DNA of 28,480 nt from an uncultured Clostridia bacterium (GTDB lineage Bacteria; Bacillota; Clostridia; Christensenellales; Aristaeellaceae): NCBI GenBank assembly GCA_946615495.1, contig CAMOHY010000004.1:1-28480 (forward strand). Direction: 5' to 3'. Of this stretch, positions 15,248-23,942 are shown in pieces. Position 1 is the first letter of the stretch, and each line of letters opens with the position of its first letter. Position numbers and translations under genes: made by a program. The notes beneath the pieces are model-generated. The model saw only the letters and a list, made by a program, of their open reading frames with translations, ran no database searches and had not been told where the DNA came from.

Positions 15248-17408
15248 CACGCTGGCGCTGGTGCTGGCACTGCTGATGGCGCTGAACGCCGCCTGCCTGG
15301 GATGCGCCGCCTTGGCCGAGGAAAACGGCGCATTGCCTGAAGGATATGAAAGGATCGCCCAAAACAGCCGGTTCAATCTCTATTTGAAAAAGGACACCCT
15401 GGCCCTCATCGTGGAATCCAGGCAAAGCGGCAAGCTGCTGTATTCCACCGTGCAAAATCCCGACGAAATGAAGGATAACGCCACCTGGAAGGGCTTTTAC
15501 CAAAGCGGCATCGTGATGGAATACCTGGACGGGGTGAAAACCATCCCCCTGCAGGCGGATTTTATCAACACGAAAAGCCAGGTGGACGTGACCCTTACCG
15601 GCGATGGGTACACAGCCAAGGTGAACTATCCCGACATCAGCATCAGCTATGAAGTCACCCTCAAAATGGACGAACGGGGCTTTGGCGTATCCATCCCCCG
15701 CGACAAAATCGTGGAAGGGGACGCGGACACCTACGCCGTGGCCAGCTTCTATGTGTATCCCTTCATGGGCTACAGCTACCTGGGCCAGGATGAAGGCTAC
15801 ATGATTATTCCGGACGGCCAGGGCGCCATCATTGAGCTTAAGGATAACGAGGAGCGCTTTGCCTCTCCCTTTGACCGGGCGGTTTATGGCGCCAATATCG
15901 GCGTGGAAACCAGCGTGTACAGCGATTGGAGCGTGGACGCCGAGCAGGTGCTTTTGCCCGCCTTTGGCATGGTGCACCAGGACGATCAAATGGCGGTGCT
16001 GGGCTTTATTGAAAACGGGGACGCCGCCGCCCGCATCATGGCCTATCCCAACGGCGTGCGCATGAAGTTCGACTGGGTGTGCGCCAAGTATCTGTACCGC
16101 CTGGTGTATTCCCAGCCCACGGGGCCCAATTCCTCCACCATCAGCATGCGCACCGAGCATGCGCGGAACATTGATATCCAGCAGCAGTTTCTGCTGGAGG
16201 ACGGCGAAAGCGCCAGCTATGCGGGCCTGGCCTGCGCGCTGCGCGATTACATGACGGAAAAGGGCTATTTCGGCGAGGCGGATACGACCGTCTTTGATAT
16301 CGCGGTGGATTTTCTGGGCGCGGAAACGGAAAATTACGTGCTGGGCAAGCAAAGCGTGCCCATGACCACGTTTTCACAGGCGGAGGAAATCCTCAACGAT
16401 CTGAACGCGCGCGGCGTCAGCGGCATCAGCGTGACCTGCCGGGGCTGGCAGGAGGGGGGCTTGAGTGGCGCCCTGCCCACGGACGCCTACGCCCCCGCGG
16501 GCAGCCTGGGCGGAAAAGGCGGAATGCAAAAGCTGATCGCAGCCGCTCAAGCGCTGGGCGACCGGCTTTCCCTGGAAGCGGATTTTCTGCATCTGAATAC
16601 GGAAACCCATCCGCTTCTGTTCTATTCCAGCTTTAAGATGATTACCTCCCAAACCTGGAGCCGCCCCACCTTCGGCAAGGTATACGATACCATGTACTGC
16701 CTGACGCCGAAAAAGACCCTGGAAATCGGGCGGAGCACCGTTGGGCAATTGGCTGCCCATCAGGTGCCCGGCGTTTCCCTGGTGGGCATTTCCACCCTGA
16801 TGAGCGATTATTACGAAAGCAATCATTATCAGGACAGTTCCGCAATGATGGCGGAATACGAAACGCTGGTTCAGGAAACGGCGGAACAAATGGAGGTATC
16901 CCTGAGCAAAGCCAACTGCTACCTGTGGCGCCACGCTGCGGCGCTCAAGGAAATGCCCATTGCCGGGTCCGATTACAGCTATGTGAAGCGGGATATCCCC
17001 TTCCTGGCTATCGCCGTCAGCGGGAAAATTCCCTACTACACGGAATACGCCAATTTCCAGGCCAACACCCACCGCTTTTTCCTGCACCTGGTGGAGCAGG
17101 GCACCCGGCCCACCTTCCTGCTCACCATGGAGGACCCCATCAAATTGCAGAATACCAACAGCAACGATGTGTATTCCTCCCGCTACGAGCTGTACCAGGA
17201 ATTGATTCCGCAGTGGTATCAGGAGCTCAAGGCCCTGCACGGACAATTGGGCAGCGCGGAAATTATGGACCATGTGTTTTCCGGAGATATGGTGCGGGTG
17301 AGCTGGTCCAACGGAACGAAGGTGTATCTGAATTTCGGCAGCCGGACGGCGGAAATGGACGGCGTAGCCTTGGACGGCGGCGCGTATAAGGTGGTGACAG
17401 AGCCGTGA
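15231..17408 (+). CDS. Secreted DUF5696-like protein, possible new glycosidase type
   Basis: About 725 residues, overlapping the preceding gene by 17 bases. The best start is TTG at 15231 with GGAGAGG (15212-15218) upstream; it gives a basic residue and a hydrophobic stretch ending ALA-EE (about residue 29), a good signal peptide. Later starts shorten this. I assign DUF5696 from memory of similar proteins. Residues about 40-330 look like the large beta-sandwich that precedes many TIM-barrel glycosidases. Residues 345-640 alternate strands and helices as in a barrel (QAEEILNDLNARGVSGISV at 383-401, RGWQEGG at 404-410, LSLEADFLHLN at 446-456, LVGISTLMSDYY at 517-528). The end (VRVSWSNGTKVYLNFGSR, 688-705) resembles the small C-terminal beta domain of such enzymes. 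Activity is unproven. Confidence 0.72.
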   Translation: MSGGRNTLALVLALLMALNAACLGCAALAEENGALPEGYERIAQNSRFNLYLKKDTLALIVESRQSGKLLYSTVQNPDEMKDNATWKGFYQSGIVMEYLDGVKTIPLQADFINTKSQVDVTLTGDGYTAKVNYPDISISYEVTLKMDERGFGVSIPRDKIVEGDADTYAVASFYVYPFMGYSYLGQDEGYMIIPDGQGAIIELKDNEERFASPFDRAVYGANIGVETSVYSDWSVDAEQVLLPAFGMVHQDDQMAVLGFIENGDAAARIMAYPNGVRMKFDWVCAKYLYRLVYSQPTGPNSSTISMRTEHARNIDIQQQFLLEDGESASYAGLACALRDYMTEKGYFGEADTTVFDIAVDFLGAETENYVLGKQSVPMTTFSQAEEILNDLNARGVSGISVTCRGWQEGGLSGALPTDAYAPAGSLGGKGGMQKLIAAAQALGDRLSLEADFLHLNTETHPLLFYSSFKMITSQTWSRPTFGKVYDTMYCLTPKKTLEIGRSTVGQLAAHQVPGVSLVGISTLMSDYYESNHYQDSSAMMAEYETLVQETAEQMEVSLSKANCYLWRHAAALKEMPIAGSDYSYVKRDIPFLAIAVSGKIPYYTEYANFQANTHRFFLHLVEQGTRPTFLLTMEDPIKLQNTNSNDVYSSRYELYQELIPQWYQELKALHGQLGSAEIMDHVFSGDMVRVSWSNGTKVYLNFGSRTAEMDGVALDGGAYKVVTEP

Positions 17409-18361
17409 GCCCGAAAACGAAAAAGAATCCGCACGACAAGCGGCACTTGACCAAACGGACCCTGCGGGAATGGGGCTTTGGATATCTGTTCATTTCCCCG
17501 TGGATTGTGGGCGTGAGCATCTTTTTCCTCTACGCCATGGTGCAAAGCCTGCGCTTTTCCTTTTCCAGGGTGGAGCTTTCCAACGGCGTGATCCTGCACC
17601 CCCTGGAAAACGGCATCTTTGAAAATTTCGTCAAGGTGTTCACCACCGATGTGAATTTCCCCGGTATCCTTGCGAATTTCGGCGTGGGCCTGGTGCTGCA
17701 ATTGCCCATCATCATTGCCTTCAGCCTGATTATCGCGCTGCTGCTCAACAGCAAAATCCGCTGCCGCAGCCTGTTTCGGATGATCTTCTTCCTGCCGGTC
17801 ATCATTGCCACCGGCCCGGTAATGAGCAAGCTGACGGCCCAGGGCGTATCCAGCGTGCCCATGGTGAGCCAGAACGCGCTGCTGGGCATCCTCAGCGGAT
17901 TGCCGGAATTCATCTATACCCCCATTAACAACCTGTTTTCTTCCCTTATCATGATCCTGTGGAATTCGGGCATCCAGATTTTGATTTTCCTGGCGGGGCT
18001 GCAAAAGGTGCCGCGCACGCTGTATGAAGCGGCCAAGATCGACGGCGCGTCCGGCTGGGAATCCTTCTGGAAGATCACCCTGCCCACCGTTAAGCCCCTG
18101 ATCCTGCTCAATTCCATCTACACCGTCGTCACGCTGGCCACAGGCGGCAGCAACGAAATTATTGAGCTGATTTATACGGCTACGTATACCGCCACCCAGG
18201 GCTATTCCTACGCCATGGCCATGAGCTGGATTTACACCCTGGTCGTGGCGGTGATCCTGGTGATCGTGTTCCTGCTGCTCAAGGAAAAGAGCGATAAGCA
18301 TGTGGTATATGAGCAAAAACGCATCGATATGAAAAGCGCGCAGCGCGCCGCGGGGAGGTGA
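17405..18361 (+). CDS. Sugar ABC transporter permease, MalF type (pair 2)
   Basis: 318 residues starting with GTG at 17405, overlapping the previous TGA (GTGA). No clear ribosome site is seen, so coupled translation is likely. After a basic N-terminus (KTKKNPHDKRHLTKR) come six helices and the EAA loop LYEAAKIDGASGWESFWKIT followed by LPTVKP. The C-terminus is basic and polar. It is only moderately like the permease at 11418 (different loops and longer first external region), so pair 2 is not a recent duplicate of pair 1. Confidence 0.92.
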   Translation: MSPKTKKNPHDKRHLTKRTLREWGFGYLFISPWIVGVSIFFLYAMVQSLRFSFSRVELSNGVILHPLENGIFENFVKVFTTDVNFPGILANFGVGLVLQLPIIIAFSLIIALLLNSKIRCRSLFRMIFFLPVIIATGPVMSKLTAQGVSSVPMVSQNALLGILSGLPEFIYTPINNLFSSLIMILWNSGIQILIFLAGLQKVPRTLYEAAKIDGASGWESFWKITLPTVKPLILLNSIYTVVTLATGGSNEIIELIYTATYTATQGYSYAMAMSWIYTLVVAVILVIVFLLLKEKSDKHVVYEQKRIDMKSAQRAAGR

Positions 18362-18366
18362 AGGGG

Positions 18367-19356
18367 ATGAAGCTGCCGAAAATCAATAAGGACAGGGCTG
18401 CCCTGGAAAACCGCAAGGAAAAGTTCAAAGCGCTGATGCTGGGCAACGCGGAAAAGCGCGGCTTCGTGGGCAGCTTCGTGGTCTATCTGCTGCTCATCGT
18501 CATTTCCTTCATTTTCCTTTACCCCGTGCTGTATATGCTCAGCCGTTCCCTCATGAGCCGCAACGACCTGCTGGATTCCTCCGCCATGTGGATACCAAGC
18601 TCCATTACCCTGCATAACTATGAATCCGCCATCCTGACCATGGATTACTGGAACAGCCTGCTCAAAAACCTGTACCTGGCCATCGTGCCCACCCTGGCCC
18701 AGGTGTTCATTTGCTCGATGGTCGGCTACGGCTTTGCCAGGTATAATTTTCCGCTCAAGAAGCTGTGGATGGGCATTTTGATTCTGGCTTTCCTGCTGCC
18801 CAGCCAAACCACGGCCCTGCCCAACTACCTGGTGTTTCAGAACCTGCGCATGATCGACGGCACCATTCGGCCCTTCCTGATTACCGCGATTCTGGGCCAG
18901 GGGTTCAAGAGCACCCTGTGCATTCTCATCTTCTACAATTTCCACCGGCAGGTGCCCCAAAGCCTGATCGAGGCCGCGGAAATCGACGGCGCGGGCCATT
19001 TGAAGGCGTACTTCCGCATCGCTATTCCCCTGGCGGGGGCCGCCATCGTGGTGGTGACGCTGTTCTCCTTCGTGTGGTACTGGAATGAAACCTACCTGGT
19101 GCGCAATTACCTGGGCTACGGCACCACGCGCAACACGGCGCTGACCACGTTGATGCTGGAGCTCAACGCCTTTGAGGACAGCTACGCCAACGCCTACACC
19201 ACCTGGGCGTCCAGCGTCACCTCCTCGGACCGCATCAACGACGCCATCCGCATGGCGGGCACCATGCTGGCCATCGCCCCGCTGATGCTTCTGTACTTCG
19301 TGCTGCAAAAGCAGTTTGTGGAAAGCGTGGACAAGGCGGGTATCACAGGCGAATAA
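18367..19356 (+). CDS. Sugar ABC transporter permease, MalG type (pair 2)
   Basis: 329 residues. Start 18367 (MKLPKINKDR) is eight bases after GGGGAGG (18352-18358); the GTG at 18358 overlaps that site and is rejected. A long charged N-terminal tail (1-38) precedes helix 1. EAA loop: LIEAAEIDGAGHLKAYFRIA followed by IPLAG. The final residues FVESVDKAGITGE are typical of this permease class (MalG/LplC group), which often ends in a GIxGKGALKE-like tail. It pairs with the 17405 permease and is followed by its probable binding protein at 19430. Confidence 0.92.
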   Translation: MKLPKINKDRAALENRKEKFKALMLGNAEKRGFVGSFVVYLLLIVISFIFLYPVLYMLSRSLMSRNDLLDSSAMWIPSSITLHNYESAILTMDYWNSLLKNLYLAIVPTLAQVFICSMVGYGFARYNFPLKKLWMGILILAFLLPSQTTALPNYLVFQNLRMIDGTIRPFLITAILGQGFKSTLCILIFYNFHRQVPQSLIEAAEIDGAGHLKAYFRIAIPLAGAAIVVVTLFSFVWYWNETYLVRNYLGYGTTRNTALTTLMLELNAFEDSYANAYTTWASSVTSSDRINDAIRMAGTMLAIAPLMLLYFVLQKQFVESVDKAGITGE

Positions 19357-19382
19357 AAAAGCTTTCCCATCATGCGCTCAAA

Positions 19383-19405
19383 ATCAAAGCCGCATGGCTT
19401 TTGAT
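19383..19405 (+). other. Hairpin upstream of the second solute-binding protein gene
   Basis: ATCAAAGCC (19383-19391) pairs with GGCTTTTGAT (19396-19405), with one bulged T, and is followed by a run of A rather than T. It is 25 bases upstream of the start at 19430. It is not a terminator on the plus strand; a processing or stability element raising the level of the downstream binding protein mRNA is plausible. Confidence 0.45.
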
Positions 19406-19429
19406 AAAAAAAACAAGGAGGAAATCACT

Positions 19430-20854
19430 ATGAAAAAGACCCTGGCAATCATCCTGGCCCTGGTGATGCTGCTGGGCATGGCGTCCTTCGCTTCCGCGGA
19501 AGAATACAACATGCCTGAAATGAACACCACCGACGAAATCACCCTGACCTTTATGACCTGGGACGACTTTGAAATGACCGAAGCCCTGGCTGCCAAGTTC
19601 ATGGAAAAGTATCCGAACATCAAGGTGGAAGTGCTGCGCACCACCACCGGCGACATCGCGGGCGAACTGCTCAACCGCGCCGCCACCAACGACCTGCCCG
19701 ACGTATATTTCTGGCTGGACCTGGAACCCCTGATGGCTGGCAAGTATATGTATGACATCACCGAATACATCGAGAATGACGAAGAAGCCCAGACCATGCT
19801 GTACGACACCCTCAAGCGGGTGGGCTATCTGGATGGCCAGCGCTGCTACTTCATGTCCGGCGAATTCCTGCCCGCCACCGTGTACTGCGACGCCAACGTG
19901 TTTGAAAAAATGAATGTGGAACTGCCTCCCCAGGATTGGAAATGGGAAGACATGCTGGATTTGATCGACAAGCTGGCCGATCCCTCCCAGGGCTACTGGG
20001 GATACTTCAACGGCATGTACGGCCTGGTCACCGGCGGCCCCATCGCCCTGACCGACAACGCCATCGGCGAATTCGGCTGGAACGGCGAACAGTATGACTT
20101 CGCTTCCGGCTGGGTGGACTCCATCGAAAAGCAGAATGAAAACCTGCGGCTTGGCAAGACCGTTATCATGGATTCCGATGAATACCAGGCCCTGAACCTG
20201 GGCGACGAATGGCCCGGCCAGACCGGCCACGTGGGCATCGTCACCGACGCCTTCTGGACCTTGAACAACATTTATTCCAAGCCCATCTCCACCGACCGCG
20301 GCATCAAGATGGTTCCCTACAATCCTCCCGTGGGCGCTGACACCGAAAACGCCGGCCAGCTGGCTTTCCTGGACTTCTATTCCATTTCCTACACCTGCGA
20401 GCATCCCCGTGAAGCCTACGAGCTGGCTAAGTTCCTCACCTGGGGCAAGGAAGGCTGGCTGGAGCGCATCAAGCTGTTCCCCGAACTGACCTGGGAATCC
20501 ACCGGCGAAAAGGCCTACGACGTGCCCAACTGCCTGCCCATGATTACCGATGAAGAAGTGGTGAAGGCGTACGTCGAGCTGATGCCTGACCTGGGCTACT
20601 GGAATGATTGGGCCGCCTTCATGGCCGGCATCCAGAACCCCGTCACCTGGGGCAGCCGTTCCATCCCCGGCTTTGCTTCCTTCGTGAACAACTACTATCA
20701 TGGCTCCGATTACAATGGCACCGTGGGCATTGAGGCTGCCATTGCCGCCGGCACCGTGGATCCCTATGACTACACCGACAAGCTGGCGGAAGCCGGCCGT
20801 CAGTACTATGACGAAGCCATGGCCGTGTTCTACGGCGTGTATGGCCAGCCCTGA
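19430..20854 (+). CDS. Sugar ABC transporter solute-binding protein (family 1)
   Basis: 474 residues, start 19430 after AAGGAGG (19415-19421). Signal peptide 1-23 (SFASA then EE). The mature part begins with an acidic linker, then ITLTFMTWDDFEMTEALAAK, FMEKYPNIKVEVLRTTTGDI and NRAATNDLPDVYFW, as in extracellular sugar-binding proteins of the CUT1 class; no lipobox is present. Codon choice is markedly biased (CGC for Arg, AAG for Lys, ACC for Thr), as expected for an abundantly made binding protein and unlike the neighbouring GH43 gene at 6141, which uses CGG often. It closes the operon, before the terminator at 20884, and probably serves permease pair 2. Confidence 0.92.
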   Translation: MKKTLAIILALVMLLGMASFASAEEYNMPEMNTTDEITLTFMTWDDFEMTEALAAKFMEKYPNIKVEVLRTTTGDIAGELLNRAATNDLPDVYFWLDLEPLMAGKYMYDITEYIENDEEAQTMLYDTLKRVGYLDGQRCYFMSGEFLPATVYCDANVFEKMNVELPPQDWKWEDMLDLIDKLADPSQGYWGYFNGMYGLVTGGPIALTDNAIGEFGWNGEQYDFASGWVDSIEKQNENLRLGKTVIMDSDEYQALNLGDEWPGQTGHVGIVTDAFWTLNNIYSKPISTDRGIKMVPYNPPVGADTENAGQLAFLDFYSISYTCEHPREAYELAKFLTWGKEGWLERIKLFPELTWESTGEKAYDVPNCLPMITDEEVVKAYVELMPDLGYWNDWAAFMAGIQNPVTWGSRSIPGFASFVNNYYHGSDYNGTVGIEAAIAAGTVDPYDYTDKLAEAGRQYYDEAMAVFYGVYGQP

Positions 20855-20883
20855 GCTGTTTCTCCAATAGCAATTTGACGCAA

Positions 20884-20915
20884 GGGAGGCGCGGTATCGC
20901 CGTGCCTCCCGTTTT
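20884..20915 (+). terminator. Intrinsic terminator after the transporter operon
   Basis: GGGAGGCGCGG (20884-20894) pairs with CCGTGCCTCCC (20900-20910), one G-T wobble, loop TATCG, followed by GTTTT. The T-run is short, so some read-through into the GH51 gene is likely; no separate strong promoter was found in 20916-20962. Confidence 0.7.
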
Positions 20916-20945
20916 GCCTTTCGTTTTAATGCCTTCCGTTTTAAT
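20916..20945 (+). repeat. Two-copy 15-bp tandem repeat
   Basis: GCCTTTCGTTTTAAT (20916-20930) is followed immediately by GCCTTCCGTTTTAAT (20931-20945), one mismatch. It lies between the terminator and the ribosome site of the GH51 gene. Function unknown; it may be a local slippage duplication. Confidence 0.6.
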
Positions 20946-20962
20946 AAAAAGGAGCGATTTCC

Positions 20963-22933
20963 ATGCGCAGAATCCTTTCCATGCTTCTGATCCTGCTGTG
21001 TTTGCCCGGATTCTCCCTCGGAGAAACGCTGATTTGCGACGCGTCCTCGCCGGTGCATGAAATGAGCGATACCCTGTACGGCCTGTTTTTTGAGGATATC
21101 AATCATGCCGCAGACGGCGGACTGTACGCGGAAATGCTGCAGAACCGCTCCTTTGAAAATGAGGATATTACCAATCCTTCCCTCTATCAGCACCTGAACG
21201 GCTGGCATTTCAACATCCTGGCCGGGGGAGAGGGCAAGGTAACCCTGAAAACGGAGGAGCCCTTGCATGAGAATAACCCCCATTATGTGCGCGTTCAGGT
21301 GGCGAAAGCGGGCTATGCTTTTCAGAATCTGGGCTATGGCGGCAGCGCGTTTCGGGGCGGCATCTGCATTGAAAAAGGGGAAAGCTACGATGTGTCCCTG
21401 TGGCTGCGCGGCGCGGCGGAGGACGGCTATGTGGAGGCGGCCCTGACAACCAAGGCGGGGGAACCGCTGAGCAGTCCGGTGCGCTTTAACGTGACGGACC
21501 GGTGGGAGCAGCATACGGGCGTGCTCACCTCGCTGGCTGCGGCGGAGGACGCGTGCCTGACCTTCACGGTCAGCAGCGCCGTCACCGTGGATGTGGATAT
21601 GGCCTCCCTGATGCCCCGGAACCGGGTAGGCGCAGCCTGGCCCGGCGGCGGACTGCGCCGGGATTTGGTGGAAGCGCTGAAGGATTTGCATCCCCGTTTC
21701 CTGCGCTTCCCCGGCGGCTGCGTGGTGGAGGGCTCCTGGGTGTGGGACAACCTGTACCGCTGGAAGGACACGGTAGGCCCCGTGGAGCAGCGAAAGGAAA
21801 ACTGGGACACCTGGGGTTATATGCAAAGCTATGGCATCGGGTTTTATGAATATTTCTGCCTGTGCGAGGAATTGGGCGCGCTGCCGCTTCCCGTGGTGGG
21901 CGGCGGCCTGCTCTGCCAGGCCAGGGAGCCGTATGAAAACCCCATGAACGACGAAGAGCTGGCGGCGTGGACGCAGGATATTCTGGATTTATTGGAATTT
22001 GCTCTGGGCGGGCAGGATACCGCCTGGGGCGCGCTGCGGGGCGAAATGGGCCATCCGGCGCCCTTCGATCTTCGCTATCTGGCCATTGGCAATGAAAACT
22101 GGGCGGATATTTATTTTACCCGCTATGAAAAAATCAGCGCCGCGGTGAAGGCGGCGTACCCGGACGTCACCTGCATCGTGGCCTGCGGGCCGGTGGCGGA
22201 CGGCAGCCTGTTCAACGCCAGCCGCGCCCGGATTCTGCGCTCCTTCCCCGATGACATAACGGACGAGCACTATTACATGGAAAGCGGCTGGTTTCTGCGC
22301 AACACGCACCGTTACGACTATTATCCCCGGCGCACGAAGATATTCCTGGGCGAATACGCCGCGCACGAGCCCGCCGCGGGCGGCAGGCGGCCCAATAACC
22401 TGTACAGCGCTTTGTGCGAAGCGGCGTATTTGACCGGCATTGAGCGCAACAGCGACGTGGTGGTCATGTGCTGCTACGCTCCCCTTCTTGCCCGGCTGGG
22501 GATGGAGCAGTGGACGCCGGATTTGATTTGGTTCAATGGAAATCAGGTGGTGCGCACGCCCAATTACTATATCCAGCAGATGTTTTCGTCCACCCTGGGC
22601 GATCAGATCATCCAAAGCGAAATGACGGATGAAAAAGGGGCCGCCGTTAAGGAAGCGGCGGCGGGGCTGTATCACGTGGCGTCCAAAACAGAGGATGGAC
22701 GGGTATATGTGAAACTGGTGAATGTATCCGGTCAGGAAAAGAAAATCAATGTTCAGGTGCAAGGGACGGACCGCGTAAAAGGCATTATGACCCTGCTGAC
22801 CGGGGAAAAGCAGGCCGTCAACACCGTAAGCCAAGAAAGCGTCTCTCCGGCGCAAAAGCAGGTCGCGTTCCCGGATGGATGGGCGGAAATCACCCTGCCG
22901 GGCTACAGCGCCGCGGTGATCGCTTTGCAGTAA
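20963..22933 (+). CDS. Secreted GH51 alpha-L-arabinofuranosidase
   Basis: 656 residues, start 20963 after AAAAAGGAG (20946-20954). Signal peptide 1-20 (GFSLG). Opening LYGLFFEDINHAADGGLYAEM (39-59) is the GH51 signature; residues about 80-215 form an inserted beta domain of the CBM4 kind; the barrel follows with FLRFPGG (246-252), acid/base Glu378 in AIGNENW and nucleophile Glu464 in FLGEYAAH. The C-terminal part (from about 570) is the usual beta domain (VYVKLVNVSGQEKKINV). This domain order matches the long GH51 type known from Bacteroides, actinobacteria and plants rather than the short cytosolic AbfA type of about 500 residues. It would remove arabinose side chains outside the cell and help the endo-arabinanase at 7096. 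Confidence 0.92.
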   Translation: MRRILSMLLILLCLPGFSLGETLICDASSPVHEMSDTLYGLFFEDINHAADGGLYAEMLQNRSFENEDITNPSLYQHLNGWHFNILAGGEGKVTLKTEEPLHENNPHYVRVQVAKAGYAFQNLGYGGSAFRGGICIEKGESYDVSLWLRGAAEDGYVEAALTTKAGEPLSSPVRFNVTDRWEQHTGVLTSLAAAEDACLTFTVSSAVTVDVDMASLMPRNRVGAAWPGGGLRRDLVEALKDLHPRFLRFPGGCVVEGSWVWDNLYRWKDTVGPVEQRKENWDTWGYMQSYGIGFYEYFCLCEELGALPLPVVGGGLLCQAREPYENPMNDEELAAWTQDILDLLEFALGGQDTAWGALRGEMGHPAPFDLRYLAIGNENWADIYFTRYEKISAAVKAAYPDVTCIVACGPVADGSLFNASRARILRSFPDDITDEHYYMESGWFLRNTHRYDYYPRRTKIFLGEYAAHEPAAGGRRPNNLYSALCEAAYLTGIERNSDVVVMCCYAPLLARLGMEQWTPDLIWFNGNQVVRTPNYYIQQMFSSTLGDQIIQSEMTDEKGAAVKEAAAGLYHVASKTEDGRVYVKLVNVSGQEKKINVQVQGTDRVKGIMTLLTGEKQAVNTVSQESVSPAQKQVAFPDGWAEITLPGYSAAVIALQ

Positions 22934-22948
22934 AAACAGGAGGAGCTT

Positions 22949-23905
22949 ATGCAAAACTATTTGTTCGTGCATTTTCGGGAAACCACGTCTCCTGAGGGGG
23001 AGCAGGTTTATTTTTCTTTAAGCCGGGACGCCTTCACCTGGGAATCCCTGCATGATGGCAAGCCCATCCTGTGGGCCTATTACGGCGATCATGGGGTGCG
23101 GGATATGACGGCGGTTCGGGACCGCAGGACGGGCCGCGTGCATATTTTCGCCACGGATTTGAGCCTTTCTTACGGCATGCGGGGCAAATATCACCATTCC
23201 TGGGAAAACATCTGCACCCACGGCAGCAAAGAGCTGGCTCACTGGTATTCGGATGACCTGATTCATTGGACAGAGGAAGAAATGATTCCTATAGGGAATG
23301 AGGACTTCGGCTGCGTTTGGGCGCCGGACGTGCTGTTTGACCCGGAGCAGGGGGATTATATGCTGCATTGGTCCTCCGCCCACCGCCGGAACGGCTACAG
23401 GCCCATGGCGATTTGGTACAGCCGCACCAAGGATTTTGCAACCTGGACGGAACCGAAAATCCTCTATCAAAAGGAGGACGCGGGGGTGATCGATTCCGCT
23501 ATGTACCAGGAAAACGGGCAATACTATCTTTTCGTGAAAAGCGATCACAACCCTTCCCGCGTAATTCTGCTCAAAGCGCCTCACGCCACAGGGCCGTTTG
23601 TTCGGGTTCCGGCGTTTGACGCTTCCATGGCGGACATTGCGGAAGGAAAGTATGAGGCGCCTACCGCTGTGCGGACGGATGATGGGAAATGGTGCCTGTT
23701 TCTGGATTATTACGGCGTGCGTGGGGCCGGGCAGGGGTATGTGCCTTTTGTGGCCGACAGCCTGGAGAGCGGCCGCTTCGTGCGCAGCGATGAAAGCTTT
23801 TCTTTCCCCTTTGGTTTTAAGCACGGCACCATCCTGCCCATTACGCCCCAGGAATATGACCGCATGAAAGGCAACGATTGGTCTCAGGCGCCGGACGGCC
23901 GGTGA
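22949..23905 (+). CDS. GH43-like five-bladed propeller glycosidase, cytosolic
   Basis: 318 residues without signal peptide; AGGAGG lies just upstream (22938-22943). Propeller motifs: GVRDMTAVRD with candidate base Asp52, GCVWAPDVLFD (121-131), GVIDSAMY with Asp182, and KYEAPTAVR with candidate acid Glu236. This is the Asp/Asp/Glu arrangement of clan F (GH43/GH62). The protein is not close to the 6141 enzyme and has an unusual N-terminal extension (LFVHFRETTSPEGEQVYFSL), a pattern I recall from Bacteroidetes and Clostridia family 43 proteins of uncertain activity. Between the GH51 and esterase genes, it may act on arabinosyl or xylosyl oligosaccharides. The family is supported; the substrate is not. 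Confidence 0.75.
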   Translation: MQNYLFVHFRETTSPEGEQVYFSLSRDAFTWESLHDGKPILWAYYGDHGVRDMTAVRDRRTGRVHIFATDLSLSYGMRGKYHHSWENICTHGSKELAHWYSDDLIHWTEEEMIPIGNEDFGCVWAPDVLFDPEQGDYMLHWSSAHRRNGYRPMAIWYSRTKDFATWTEPKILYQKEDAGVIDSAMYQENGQYYLFVKSDHNPSRVILLKAPHATGPFVRVPAFDASMADIAEGKYEAPTAVRTDDGKWCLFLDYYGVRGAGQGYVPFVADSLESGRFVRSDESFSFPFGFKHGTILPITPQEYDRMKGNDWSQAPDGR

Positions 23906-23942
23906 AACAGGGGAAAACAGATCGCATAAGGAGACGCTCGGT

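Noticed and set aside
18358..18366. GTG at 18358 as start of the second MalG-type permease
   Set aside because: It overlaps the ribosome binding sequence; ATG at 18367 has normal spacing.
20875..20903. Promoter starting with TTGACG at 20875
   Set aside because: At 16-18 bases downstream there is only the GC-rich stem of the terminator, with no -10-like hexamer.
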